A stretch of 64,000 bases of DNA from positions 310,001-374,000 of the forward strand of contig NZ_QOWE01000002.1 of the NCBI RefSeq assembly GCF_003334855.1, read 5' to 3'. Source of the DNA: Larkinella punicea. Its GTDB lineage: Bacteria > Bacteroidota > Bacteroidia > Cytophagales > Spirosomataceae. A program made the translations under genes and the position numbers. The notes beneath the pieces are model-generated. The model worked only from the letters and a program-made list of their open reading frames with translations. It ran no database searches and had not been told where the DNA came from. Of the stretch, positions 54,501 through 62,976 are shown in pieces. Every line of letters begins with the position of its first letter. The first letter of the stretch is position 1.

Positions 54501-55003
54501 GTTTGCGGCAGCGTAGGCTGAGTGGCGATGCGTTTGCCGGTTTTGTGGCCGAACGTCAGAAAATAATAGGTCGTATCGGTGTAGGGATTGATCTGGTGCG
54601 AGAGTCGCCGGGTGGTCGAATCGTAGGAAATGGGGTGCGGACTTTCGGCAAAAAAATAGACGGCGTCGCTGGCATCGAAACGGCCATCGGTTTCGCCGGT
54701 TACCCAAATGACATTTTCGGTCAGGTCGCGCGGGCGGGTTTTGTTGTTGGCCTGCGGTAAGGTAGCCCCGCCGTTGCCAAAAAGTCGGATCGTGCGCGGG
54801 TCGACGGTCGAAACAGGAACGCCCGATTTCGTCAGAAAAGCCGCATCGAGTTTGTAGATACCGGTTTTCGAAATGCCTATTTTCAGCCACGGTCCTTCGG
54901 CCAATACGGACGGTACCGATTGCGCCTGCGTAGCCAGAGCCCATCCGATTCCAAGCAGCCAACCCGCCAACCCGCATCTAGTCCGTTTTTTCCACCCAAA
55001 CAT
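51575..55003 (-). CDS. porU: Type IX secretion sortase PorU (C25 gingipain-like)
   Basis: A 1142-aa protein with a signal peptide and a C25 cysteine-protease domain: catalytic His near residue 653 (IVNYTGHGGESGW) and Cys near 687 (FVTATCQFGRYDDP). An Ig-like domain and a C-terminal type IX sorting-like region (WNGTMPGGAAIIPGLYVYRL) follow. PorU removes the C-terminal signal of secreted proteins and joins them to lipopolysaccharide, anchoring them at the surface. It overlaps the sprT-like gene upstream by 26 bp. Confidence 0.95.
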   Translation of the reverse strand: MFGWKKRTRCGLAGWLLGIGWALATQAQSVPSVLAEGPWLKIGISKTGIYKLDAAFLTKSGVPVSTVDPRTIRLFGNGGATLPQANNKTRPRDLTENVIWVTGETDGRFDASDAVYFFAESPHPISYDSTTRRLSHQINPYTDTTYYFLTFGHKTGKRIATQPTLPQTGTVITEFDDYAFYKASGEMTNLVRSGREWLEYLGIGTDKTVSFNLPGIVPGSSALVTSDVVGRALINTQFQLKWGAQVVGTQTIESVTDYQYDRKGRQNRQTFTLTPASLESPVKLVLAYDRNGQGYLQSLALQTRRILRRYDEPFLFRSLESVRSATVRYLIQQANATMQVWDVTNRQEPVLMPVTLNDKQEGSMPAVGNRLREYLVFSPEQASAPETAVAVANQNLQSRETPDLLIVTPASWRTQAERLADFRRKNDQLDVLVVSSQEVYNEFASGQPDPTALRDFARLLNNQTPRKLKYLLLFGDATFDYKNYSKLLTPAQLAATLPTYESRESLHPVLSYSSDDYFGFLETAEGEWTEDFSGDHSLDIGVGRLPVKSAEEARTMVDKLIRYAATGKLPGDWQTKISFVADDGDRDFPNIHQTDADRLAQKITTLRPPFRTEKLYLDSFAQESSPGGQKAPLVNQAITKALNDGRLIVNYTGHGGESGWAEEQVVTLQDILGWTNQRLPIFVTATCQFGRYDDPAQTSGAELALLNPQGGSIALLTTARPVYASTNYLLNNAFYDALAQNTADGAPRLGDLIRLTKNGSLSGSLNRNFTLLGDPSMQLAFPTAQAVLTRINGKTVGAKADTLRALETVRLEGEVQQGRSVLNPFNGYVKVTLFDKADTVTTNGTEFSPPMNYAEYRSPLYSGQVRVQNGRFVCQFVMPKDLDYRVGLGKLFLYAVQADSLVEAAGSYDNLLIGSSVPNPVADTKPPVIRLFINDTTFVDDGTVFGPITTLIAKLNDENGINIARNGIGHEITVRLNDGTPVVVNAYFTPNLDDWRGGTVQYDWQNLPPGAYTVRVKAWDVYNNPSETTLNFVVSAQPPLVIQSVVVTPNPFQEQANFGLQHNRPGDALESTLVIADLSGRTVSERIDQCSNCNASITGLSWNGTMPGGAAIIPGLYVYRLILRSMSDGSSAIHTGKLLYVR

Positions 55004-55586
55004 GCGCCCAAATTGATACTCTCAATCCTGTAGTCTTCTCCGTACAAACGACGCGGGTTCGCCGTTTCATGCCTCGGATGTATTCTTTCTGCAAAAAACG
55101 AAACGTCTCCCCTTCCGGCATCTCCACCAGCAACTGTTTTCCGGCGGGTTGCTCATCCATTTCCCGCAACGAACGGGTAAGCGTCGGATGTGCCCCCGTC
55201 GAAGCCGCCGGATTACTGAGATAATGTTTCAACGGAATCAATACGGTTTTTGGAAAAACCGACTCGTGCAACACGGGCTGCATGACTTCCCGGAAGGTTT
55301 TTTTCCAGATCGGTCCGTGCGGCTGCCCAAACCGCCGATAGCGTTGGTACACCAGTAAATGGGCGACTTCGTGCAGGTAGGTGATCAGGAAAGCGTAGGG
55401 ATTCAAGTCGCTATTGACGGTAATGGTCAATCCTTTTCCGGGTTCGGCCCGAAAATCGCCCAGCTTCGTACGCCGGGGACGCGACGCAACAAATGTGAAG
55501 GGATGGTTTTTCCACAAATCGTAGCAATAGGAAACCGCATGGCCCGGCAGGTGTTTTTCAAAAAGACGAAGTACTTCCATTCCCAC
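54978..55586 (-). CDS. SprT-like zinc metalloprotease-domain protein
   Basis: A 202-aa protein with the SprT/Spartan zinc site HEVAH (LITYLHEVAHLLVYQRYRRF) and a third ligand in GPIWKKTFREVM. The C-terminal third carries a basic, Cys-containing segment (RRTRVVCTEKTTGLRVS). SprT-like proteases act in DNA-protein crosslink repair in eukaryotes; the bacterial role is not well known. Overlaps porU, so likely co-transcribed with the secretion genes, though a functional link is not implied. Confidence 0.85.
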   Translation of the reverse strand: MGMEVLRLFEKHLPGHAVSYCYDLWKNHPFTFVASRPRRTKLGDFRAEPGKGLTITVNSDLNPYAFLITYLHEVAHLLVYQRYRRFGQPHGPIWKKTFREVMQPVLHESVFPKTVLIPLKHYLSNPAASTGAHPTLTRSLREMDEQPAGKQLLVEMPEGETFRFLQKEYIRGMKRRTRVVCTEKTTGLRVSIWAHVWVEKTD

Positions 55587-55593
55587 TAAAACA

Positions 55594-55624
55594 AAAAAGC
55601 CCTATCATAAAGATAAGGCTTTTT
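55594..55624 (-). terminator. Terminator after the small lipoprotein gene
   Basis: Stem AAAAAGCCCTATC (55594-55606)/GATAAGGCTTTTT (55612-55624) with one mismatch and a 5-nt loop. A-rich and T-rich sides allow termination in both directions. It separates the lipoprotein gene (55652-55843) from the sprT-porU-porV unit. Confidence 0.7.
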
Positions 55625-55651
55625 CCGTCAGTTCGTTTTCAGACCGTCGGA

Positions 55652-55843
55652 TTACTTCGTCGTATCGGCAGCCGCGCTGTCAGCCGGAGCAGCCGTTGCG
55701 CTGTCGGTCGACATCATGCTGCTGTCTGATGACATCGTAGCCGTGCTGTCTGTTGTTGTCGTTTCTTCCGTTTTTGGTTTGCTTTGGCAGGCTGCGAAGG
55801 TAAGCATGCTACCTACGAACAGAAGTGCGAATACTTTTTTCAT
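55652..55843 (-). CDS. 63-aa Ser/Thr/Ala-rich lipoprotein
   Basis: MKKVFALLFVGSMLTFAAC is a lipoprotein signal with lipobox FAAC; the 44-residue mature chain is low-complexity, of Ser, Thr, Ala and Asp, with two SDSSMMSTDSAT-like repeats. Tiny lipoproteins of this kind are frequent in Cytophagales and have no known role. It has its own terminator. Confidence 0.7.
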   Translation of the reverse strand: MKKVFALLFVGSMLTFAACQSKPKTEETTTTDSTATMSSDSSMMSTDSATAAPADSAAADTTK

Positions 55844-55968
55844 TGCGTCTCGGGGCGTTTAAGGTTTGAGCTCCAAATTTAACATAAAATCAAAAAATAC
55901 AATAACATCCTGCCTCTCAACTGGTAAAATATAGGATAGGCTTCTAAATATCACATTACATATGGTAT

Positions 55969-56475
55969 TTATTCTGTACTGCGGCTGGATCGGGCTTTGA
56001 ATCGGTCATACATGCCGGTGCTGCGAAAAGTCAACAGTTTATGCCCGAAATAATTGGCCAGAAAGCTAAATCCCATGCCTACGACGTGTGAGCTTTTTTC
56101 ACGCCAGAATAACGATGCGGTTGGGAAATGCGGGTTGGCTACCCATTTCAGCGTTGCGACCGCCATACCCACCTGCACACCCCAGGCAACCAGTGCAATC
56201 ACCAGAAACTTGACAACTTCACGACCCGTATTGCCGGTTTCGCGCGCCGAAAAAGCATAATTCTTGGTGGGGAGAAAACTGACCACCGTGGCCGTCAGGT
56301 AGCCTAATAAAACGCTGGTATCGAAATTGAAGAATTTTCGATAGAAGATCTGGGAGACGAAGTTGACCGTTGCTCCTAAAAGCGCCGTTAAAAAGAATGT
56401 AAAAAAGCTTTTCCCTTTTACTTCCTGGGTTGTAGGTTGGCTGTTATTCACACTGATCACCTGGTGCAGGGGCAT
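55969..56475 (-). CDS. GtrA-like membrane protein
   Basis: A 168-aa protein of the GtrA family: four hydrophobic segments, with KGKSFFTFFLTALLGATVNF at the start and RKFFNFDTSVLLGYLTATVV; GtrA-type YAFSARETGNTGRE follows. GtrA-family proteins move undecaprenyl-linked sugars or link to glycosyltransferases. The gene is unaccompanied by glycosyltransferases, so the substrate is open. Confidence 0.78.
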   Translation of the reverse strand: MPLHQVISVNNSQPTTQEVKGKSFFTFFLTALLGATVNFVSQIFYRKFFNFDTSVLLGYLTATVVSFLPTKNYAFSARETGNTGREVVKFLVIALVAWGVQVGMAVATLKWVANPHFPTASLFWREKSSHVVGMGFSFLANYFGHKLLTFRSTGMYDRFKARSSRSTE

Positions 56476-56561
56476 TTAGTTGTTTGAGAACTCAAAGGTA
56501 AAAAACTACCCGAATTACACCTGTATCGGTGAAGAGTTTATGAGCCAACGGTTGGCAGGCT

Positions 56562-57953
56562 CTACATCAAATTCTGAAATAAACCGGGCACCAGCCCCAG
56601 AATGATCGTGATGGCCGTGGCCGCGATCAACACAAACCGGTAGAACGGAGCCACCTGAATGTAAGTTGATGAACCTTCCCGGAAATACATGGCGATCACC
56701 ACCCGGAAGTAATAATAAATTCCCACCGCCGACATCAAAACCGCCAACACCAGAATCCAGACCATGCCTTTGTCGATTGCCGCCGAGAAAACCATGAATT
56801 TCCCCCAGAAACCGGCCGTTAGCGGAATCCCGGCGAGTGACAACATGGAAACCGCCAGAATGAAGGCCAATAAGGGGTTCTGACGTGATAGTCCGTTGAA
56901 AGCCGAGTACGTATCGTCGGGCCGGCCGTCGGTAACCCGCTGTTTGGCGACCACCAGCAAAATGCCAAAGGCCGCGATGGTGGCGACGGAATAGGCCAAT
57001 GAATAAAAGACGAGTGCCTGCTTTGATTGTGGCCCCAGAGCCGCCAAACCGATCAGGAGATAGCCTGCGTGGGAAATGCTCGAATAGGCCATCATCCGTT
57101 TAAAGCTGTCCTGGTAAGCCGCCGTCAGGTTGCCGACCAGCAAGGTCAGCCCCGTAATAGCCGCCAGCGTGATCCACCAGAAACCGTAAATGGCCCCGAA
57201 AGCAACCGACAGCAACTGGAGCAAAGCCGCAAAACCGGCGGTTTTGACGACCGTGGACATAAAAGCCGTAAACAAGGTCGGTGCGCCTTCGTAAACGTCG
57301 GGTGTCCAGAAGTGAAACGGAGCCGCCGATACTTTGAACAGCATCCCGATCAATATCAGCAATACACCCATGTAGAGCAACAAAGACGGACGGCCCTGCG
57401 ACAGCGCAATGTAGCCTTTGATATCGGTCAGCGTGAACGAACCGGCCGCGCCATACAACAAGGCTATGCCAAACAGCATGATGCCGGTGGCGAAAGCGCC
57501 CATCAGAAAATACTTCAGAGCCGCTTCATTGGAACGCAGATTCTTTTTGTCACTCCCCGTCAGGACGTACATGGAGACCGAGAGAATTTCGACACCAACA
57601 AAGAGCATAATCAGGTTTTCATAGGCGATCATCATGATGGCGCCAACGATTGAAAACAGCAGAATGGCGTAATATTCAGCCGGTTGAGCAGCTTCATCGT
57701 CCAAAAAATCACCGGAAAGCGAGACGACCATAAAGGCCGAAACCAGCACGATGCCCGTGAATAAAATCGCCGTGTTGCTCACCAGCAGCATGTCGCCGAA
57801 ATAGAGGTACGATTTATTCCACTCCAGAAACCCGGCTCCCAGGGTAAGCAGGATAAAAAATAAAGTCGCCGGTAACAGAACCGCCCGGGACTTCAGAAAG
57901 CCCAGGTACAAGAGTACGATTCCAAATACAGACAGCAGTATAATCGAAAGCAT
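56562..57953 (-). CDS. nuoN: NADH-quinone oxidoreductase subunit N
   Basis: A 463-aa polytopic membrane protein with the antiporter-like core of complex I: LFVGVEILSVSMYVLTGSDK with the conserved Glu, AAPFHFWTPDVYEGAPTLFT (Lys/His region), and MMAYSSISHAGYLLIGLAAL. One of the three proton-pumping subunits. The last gene of nuoK-L-M-N, 47 bp after nuoM. Intact. Confidence 0.95.
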   Translation of the reverse strand: MLSIILLSVFGIVLLYLGFLKSRAVLLPATLFFILLTLGAGFLEWNKSYLYFGDMLLVSNTAILFTGIVLVSAFMVVSLSGDFLDDEAAQPAEYYAILLFSIVGAIMMIAYENLIMLFVGVEILSVSMYVLTGSDKKNLRSNEAALKYFLMGAFATGIMLFGIALLYGAAGSFTLTDIKGYIALSQGRPSLLLYMGVLLILIGMLFKVSAAPFHFWTPDVYEGAPTLFTAFMSTVVKTAGFAALLQLLSVAFGAIYGFWWITLAAITGLTLLVGNLTAAYQDSFKRMMAYSSISHAGYLLIGLAALGPQSKQALVFYSLAYSVATIAAFGILLVVAKQRVTDGRPDDTYSAFNGLSRQNPLLAFILAVSMLSLAGIPLTAGFWGKFMVFSAAIDKGMVWILVLAVLMSAVGIYYYFRVVIAMYFREGSSTYIQVAPFYRFVLIAATAITIILGLVPGLFQNLM

Positions 57954-58000
57954 ATCTTTTATCGTTTGAAGTCAAACCGCACCGGCGGCCCGGCTTATCC

Positions 58001-59455
58001 TTATTTTATAAACTGTAACAGATTCGCGACGGCCGGTTCGGTCAGTTTCAAAAACGAATTGGGAACCAGTCCAATCCAGAAAACCATGATGCAAAGCGGA
58101 ATGAACACCCAGCTTTCGCTGCCGGAGACGTCTTTGAAACCGGTCGTTACATCCGTGGTTTTGCCGAACATCGCCTTTTGGAACAACCGCAGCATGTAAA
58201 CCGCCCCGAAAATGATGGTCAGACCGGCAATGGCACCCAGAATGTTGTTGTATTCGAACACACCGGCCAGCAGCAAAAACTCACCGACAAAACCGTTCGT
58301 CAGCGGCAGGGCTACACTGCCCAGCAGCAGAATCATGAAATACACCGTCAGCTTTGGCGTGTAACGGGTGATGCCGCCCATCTGGTCGAGCAGCCGGGTG
58401 TTGGTGCGCGACGCAATGATGTCGGCCACAAAAAACATCCCGACCACGTTAATCCCGTGCGCCAGCATCTGCACCAGCGCACCCTGAATACCATAGGACG
58501 TTTGCGAGAAAACCCCGGCGGCCATCAAACCGACGTGCGAAAAAGATGAATAGGCAATCAGTCGCTTGATGTCGCGCTGGCGAATGGCAATGATCGCACC
58601 GTAGACAATACCGATGACGGAAAGGACAATCGCCGTGGTTCCCCACATGTCAACACCTTCCGGAACAATGGGCAGCAACAGGCGAATGACGCCATAAACC
58701 CCCATTTTCAGCATAATACCGGCCAGCAGCATGGTGGCGGGTGTTGGTGATTCGACGTAGGTATCGGGTTGCCAGGTATGAAATGGGAAAACCGGCATTT
58801 TGATGGCAAAGGCGATGAAAAAGGCCCAGAAAATCCAGGTTTGCTCGGTTGCGCTTAGCGTCAGGTTATACAGATCCGTAATCGCCGACGAATGCAGACC
58901 GGCTGTGGTCGATGTTTTGAAGTACAGATAAACCAGCGCCACCAGCATGAAAAGGCTCCCGAAAATCGTGTACACGAAAAACTTGAACGTAACCGCGATC
59001 CGGTTTTCGCCCCCCCAGGAAGCCGCCAGGAAATAAATCGGAATCAGAGCCGCTTCAAAATACAGGTAGAACAGAAACGCATCCCGCGCCGTGAAAACCC
59101 CCATCAAGGCGGCTTGCATGAACAGAATCAGGGCGTAAAAAACCGCCGGACGTTCGTAGGTATGGCGAAAAGCCGATAGAATGATCAGGGGAGTCAGGAG
59201 GCCGGTCAGCACCACCAGCAACAGACTGACGCCGTCGATCCCGGCACTGAAGCGAATGCTGCCCGCGGCAATCCACGGATAATCGAAGGCGAATTGCGAC
59301 GTTGCGTCGGGAACAAAACTAAAAAAAGCGTAACCCGACAAGCCCAGTTCGACCAGAGCGCCCAGAAAAGCGATTTGTTTGGCCTGTTTCCCCCCAACAG
59401 CCAGCACCAGCAGGGCTGCCAGAATCGGAAAAAGCAGAATAGAAAGTGTAAGCAT
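58001..59455 (-). CDS. nuoM: NADH-quinone oxidoreductase subunit M
   Basis: A 484-aa antiporter-like subunit: YFEAALIPIYFLAASWGGEN with the key Glu, KMPVFPFHTWQPDTYVESPT and LIAYSSFSHVGLMAAGVFSQ. It pumps protons in complex I. Between nuoL and nuoN, 45 bp after nuoL. Start ATG 59455. All helices and conserved charges are present. Confidence 0.95.
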   Translation of the reverse strand: MLTLSILLFPILAALLVLAVGGKQAKQIAFLGALVELGLSGYAFFSFVPDATSQFAFDYPWIAAGSIRFSAGIDGVSLLLVVLTGLLTPLIILSAFRHTYERPAVFYALILFMQAALMGVFTARDAFLFYLYFEAALIPIYFLAASWGGENRIAVTFKFFVYTIFGSLFMLVALVYLYFKTSTTAGLHSSAITDLYNLTLSATEQTWIFWAFFIAFAIKMPVFPFHTWQPDTYVESPTPATMLLAGIMLKMGVYGVIRLLLPIVPEGVDMWGTTAIVLSVIGIVYGAIIAIRQRDIKRLIAYSSFSHVGLMAAGVFSQTSYGIQGALVQMLAHGINVVGMFFVADIIASRTNTRLLDQMGGITRYTPKLTVYFMILLLGSVALPLTNGFVGEFLLLAGVFEYNNILGAIAGLTIIFGAVYMLRLFQKAMFGKTTDVTTGFKDVSGSESWVFIPLCIMVFWIGLVPNSFLKLTEPAVANLLQFIK

Positions 59456-59500
59456 CTACTAGTTGTATGATAAGTGACTGTTGACCAATCCGCCCATGCA

Positions 59501-61438
59501 CTAAAACTTGATAAAAAACCGCAGCCACAGAATGGTGGCAATACTGACGACCATCGCGAAAAGATAGAAACCGATGGAACCGGTCTGCATTTTCCGCAAC
59601 TGCCCCGATGTTTGTTTGACGCCCCAGCCGATGCCGTTCACGACGCCGTCGATGATAAACTCACCGAAACTATAGAAGGCATCCGACAACCCGCGGGTCG
59701 GTTTCACAATGATGGTTTCGTACAGTTCGTCAATGTAATATTTGTTATACAGCACTTTCTCGACCACCGGGCGATCGACCGTATCCGGCTCGGGCATCGT
59801 AACCCGCTGGATATACAGAACGTAGGCAACCACCAGCGACAAAATAGCGACACCCGACGAAATACCCATCAGCATGTATTCTTCGCTGTGGGTCAGCAGG
59901 GTTTCATTAAATGCTTCGGGTCTGACTTTGTGCGATAATTCAAAAATCGGGTTCAGGAACTCAGCCAGATGGGCGCTGCCGCCCAGGGCTTCCGGAACGT
60001 TGAAGAAACCGCCGATGACCGACAAAACCGCCAGCACCAGCAACGGAACCGTCATCGTGGCGGGGGATTCGTGCAGATGTTCACGGGTGTGTTCCGTGCC
60101 ACGGAACCGTCCAAAAAACGTCAGGAACAGCAGTCGGAACATGTAGAAAGAAGTCATGGCCGAGCCGATCACACCCAGAATCCAGAGGAATTTGTTGTGC
60201 TCGTAGACGTGCATCAGAATTTCGTCTTTCGAGAAGAAACCGGCGAACGGCGGAATACCGGAAATGGCAATGGTGGCAATCAGGAAGGTCCAGTAGGTAA
60301 CCGGCAGGTATTTCCGCAAACCGCCCATTTTGCGAATATCCTGCTCATCGGCCATCGCGTGGATCACGCTACCGGCTCCGAGGAACAGCAAGGCTTTGAA
60401 GAAAGCGTGGGTCATGACGTGGAACATGCCGGACGTATAGCCCATCACGCTCAATCCGAGGAACATATACCCCAACTGGCTGACCGTGGAGTAGGCCAGC
60501 ACTTTCTTGATGTCGTTTTGAACCAGACCAATCGACGCAGCCAGCAGAGCCGTGGCGATGGCAATGCCGCCCATAATTTCGAGCGTAATCGGCGACAGCG
60601 TGTAGAGAACGTTCGAGCGGACGACCATGTAGATGCCCGCCGTTACCATCGTGGCTGCGTGGATCAGGGCCGAAACCGGAGTTGGCCCGGCCATAGCGTC
60701 CGGAAGCCAGGTATAGAGCGGAATCTGCGCTGATTTCCCCATCGCCCCGACAAACAGCAGCATCGTAATGGCAACGACCGTGGGATCGCTGACGGGAAAA
60801 CCGGCCGCCTGTTCGAACACTTCGAGGTATTCGACGGTGCCGAACGCGCCCATGATCATGAAAATACCGAGCAGGAAACCGAGGTCACCGATGCGGTTCA
60901 TGACGAAGGCTTTCCGGGCCGCGTTGTTGTAACTCGTATTTTTATTCCAGAAACCGATCAGCAGGTACGAGCAAAGCCCGACGCCTTCCCAGCCGATGAA
61001 CATGACGACGTAGTTGGACCCCATCACCAGCAGGAGCATGAAGAACAAAAACAGGTTCAGGAAAGCCATAAACTTTCCGTAGCCGTCGTCGTGTTTCATG
61101 TAGCCGATGGAATAAATGTGGATCAATGATCCGACACCGGTCACAATCAGCAACATGATCAGCGAAAGCTGGTCGATCTGGAACGAAAATGGGATGTTGA
61201 AGTGGCCGACCGTGATCCAGTCGAACAAAACCGTTCGGATGGGGGCGGCATTCCCTAGTTCAGAAATGGTAGTAAAACCGTCGAACACCAGCAGAACACA
61301 GGCAAAAGCGGCCAGGGGGCCTAAAGCGCCGATGATTCCGACCAGACTGGTGGGCACCTTCCGAAAACCAATTCCATTAATAATGAATCCGATTAAAGGC
61401 AACAGCGGAATCAAGAGTATCAGTAAATCCGTCTGCAT
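59501..61438 (-). CDS. nuoL: NADH-quinone oxidoreductase subunit L
   Basis: A 645-aa subunit with the NuoL signature: FIGWEGVGLCSYLLIGFWNK, KSAQIPLYTWLPDAMAGPTP, VLAYSTVSQLGYMFLGLSVM and the long C-terminal lateral helix. Distal proton-pumping subunit of complex I. Separated from nuoK by 117 bp that hold a 16-bp-arm hairpin. Full length. Confidence 0.96.
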   Translation of the reverse strand: MQTDLLILLIPLLPLIGFIINGIGFRKVPTSLVGIIGALGPLAAFACVLLVFDGFTTISELGNAAPIRTVLFDWITVGHFNIPFSFQIDQLSLIMLLIVTGVGSLIHIYSIGYMKHDDGYGKFMAFLNLFLFFMLLLVMGSNYVVMFIGWEGVGLCSYLLIGFWNKNTSYNNAARKAFVMNRIGDLGFLLGIFMIMGAFGTVEYLEVFEQAAGFPVSDPTVVAITMLLFVGAMGKSAQIPLYTWLPDAMAGPTPVSALIHAATMVTAGIYMVVRSNVLYTLSPITLEIMGGIAIATALLAASIGLVQNDIKKVLAYSTVSQLGYMFLGLSVMGYTSGMFHVMTHAFFKALLFLGAGSVIHAMADEQDIRKMGGLRKYLPVTYWTFLIATIAISGIPPFAGFFSKDEILMHVYEHNKFLWILGVIGSAMTSFYMFRLLFLTFFGRFRGTEHTREHLHESPATMTVPLLVLAVLSVIGGFFNVPEALGGSAHLAEFLNPIFELSHKVRPEAFNETLLTHSEEYMLMGISSGVAILSLVVAYVLYIQRVTMPEPDTVDRPVVEKVLYNKYYIDELYETIIVKPTRGLSDAFYSFGEFIIDGVVNGIGWGVKQTSGQLRKMQTGSIGFYLFAMVVSIATILWLRFFIKF

Positions 61439-61482
61439 TTCTTAGAGCTATAGCGTTGTTAAAAAATGACGATGAATGATGG

Positions 61483-61530
61483 ATGATGAACGATGAATGG
61501 GCTGACGCGTAGCAATTCATCGTTCATCAT
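61483..61530. repeat. 16-bp perfect inverted repeat between nuoK and nuoL
   Basis: ATGATGAACGATGAAT (61483-61498) and its complement at 61515-61530, 16-nt loop. The surrounding sequence is an ATGATG-type simple repeat. It could be an intercistronic mRNA hairpin, affecting nuoL translation or stability. Confidence 0.65.
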
Positions 61531-61555
61531 TACATCGTTCATCATTTATTGAAAC

Positions 61556-61903
61556 TTACCACTTGAGTTTATTGAGCAAGCCGACGTCAATTGAACGGGT
61601 ATTGCGGTAAATCATCACGATGATGGCGAGCCCAATGGCTACTTCGGCCGCAGCAACTGCCATGATGAAAAAGACAAAAACCTGACCGGTAGGATCGGCC
61701 CGGTAGGATGAGAAAGCAATGAGCATCAGATTGACGGAGTTGAGCATCAGCTCAATCGACATGAAAATGATGATGGCATTTCGCCGGGTCAATACACCGA
61801 TAATGCCGATGACAAACAGCGCCGTGCTAATGATGAGGTAGTATTTCAAGTCGATCAGTTGGATCACTTCGGGTACTTGAATCGGCACTTGGGTTGGCTG
61901 CAT
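61556..61903 (-). CDS. nuoK: NADH-quinone oxidoreductase subunit K
   Basis: A 115-aa three-helix membrane subunit: KYYLIISTALFVIGIIGVLT, AIIIFMSIELMLNSVNLMLI with conserved Glu, and a third helix MAVAAAEVAIGLAIIVMIYR with the second conserved Glu. Start ATG 61903; a shorter NuoK begins at about residue 20. It heads the K-L-M-N group here. NuoJ and the other complex I genes are not directly upstream in the window. Confidence 0.93.
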   Translation of the reverse strand: MQPTQVPIQVPEVIQLIDLKYYLIISTALFVIGIIGVLTRRNAIIIFMSIELMLNSVNLMLIAFSSYRADPTGQVFVFFIMAVAAAEVAIGLAIIVMIYRNTRSIDVGLLNKLKW

Positions 61904-62058
61904 ACGACTCTGAAGTTCGATTACTACTGGTTAAGGCCTTGTTCCGGTTCTGGGTGAGCAGCGGAGAAGACCCGGCAAAGTTAAGTAATATTCCCGCTTA
62001 CTCAAACGGTTTGGGAATTTGGAATGAGTACAGGTTATCGGACGGTTTTCTTCCGCGA

Positions 62059-62868
62059 TTACCGCTTGTTAAACATCCGCAGTTTGATCTCCGTCAGTTT
62101 CCGTTTGGTGTCGAGCGGAAATTCACTCTTCAGAATCCAGTCGTAGAAAGACGGTTCTTTTTGCAGCACATCGACCACCAGCGTGCCTTTGTGCTTGCCA
62201 AAATTGACCACTTCCTTGCCTTCCTTGTTGTAGACCATGTGCCCCCGCAAATCGACGTTGTTGTTCAGCATCAACTTGTTGAGAATATCCACATCGTTGC
62301 CAATGATGATTTCGTTGCCTTTTTCGTCGTTGACAATCGCGCCGTCGTAGCGAACGACCATCGACTCCAGCACCTCAAAGGTGGCAACTGTATCGGCTTC
62401 CGCACTATGGGCGTTGATGAGGTCTTTGCCACAATAAAACTTGTAGGCGGCTTTCAGCGTTCGCGGTTCCATCATGTGAAAAATCCGCTGTACGTCGATC
62501 AGACGCCGGTTTTTGAGGTCGAAATCGACATTGGCGCGCAAAAATTCTTCCACTAACAGGGGAATATCGAAGCGGTTGCAGTTGTATCCACCCAAATCAC
62601 AGCCGTCCAGAAACTGGGCCATAGAGCGGGCCACGGTTTTGAAGGTCGGTTCGTCTTTTATATCCTCGTCGTAAATACCGTGAATCAGACTGGTTTCGAT
62701 CGGGATGGGAATCGTGGGATTGATGCGCTGGGTTTTGATGACTACTTCGCCATTGGGAAGTGCCTTGGCGATACTGATTTCAACAATCCGGTCTTTCATC
62801 GGGTCGATGCCCGTGGTTTCCAGATCGAAGAAAGCCAGTGGTTTTTTAAGAATGAGCGTATGCGTCAT
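62059..62868 (-). CDS. DnaQ-like 3'-5' exonuclease (DEDDh)
   Basis: A 269-aa protein with exonuclease motifs: I FFDLETTGIDPMKDRIVEIS (Asp-x-Glu), II NCNRFDIPLLVEEF and III HSAEADTVAT (His and Asp of DEDDh). The C-terminal part holds a further conserved block (YNKEGKEVVNFGKHKGTLVV) seen in Cytophagia relatives of the DNA polymerase III epsilon proofreading unit. It probably has a repair or RNA-maturation role. Stand-alone gene between nuoK and glpK. Confidence 0.88.
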   Translation of the reverse strand: MTHTLILKKPLAFFDLETTGIDPMKDRIVEISIAKALPNGEVVIKTQRINPTIPIPIETSLIHGIYDEDIKDEPTFKTVARSMAQFLDGCDLGGYNCNRFDIPLLVEEFLRANVDFDLKNRRLIDVQRIFHMMEPRTLKAAYKFYCGKDLINAHSAEADTVATFEVLESMVVRYDGAIVNDEKGNEIIIGNDVDILNKLMLNNNVDLRGHMVYNKEGKEVVNFGKHKGTLVVDVLQKEPSFYDWILKSEFPLDTKRKLTEIKLRMFNKR

Positions 62869-62933
62869 AGCCGGTTTACGTACGTGTACGGGATGTACGG
62901 CTGCAAAAATACGCAGGAGTATGGTCTCCGCCC

Positions 62934-62969
62934 TCCTGTAGTCACCGAATTAATTCAGTGACTACAGGA
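62934..62969. repeat. 36-bp near-perfect palindrome before glpK end
   Basis: TCCTGTAGTCACCGAATT (62934-62951) followed directly by AATTCAGTGACTACAGGA (62952-62969), 18-bp arms with one mismatch and no loop. It lies just downstream of the glpK stop (62977) on the minus strand. There is no T-tail, so a REP-like palindrome or a hairpin that protects the mRNA end is as likely as a terminator. Confidence 0.6.
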
Positions 62970-62976
62970 AGACCGG

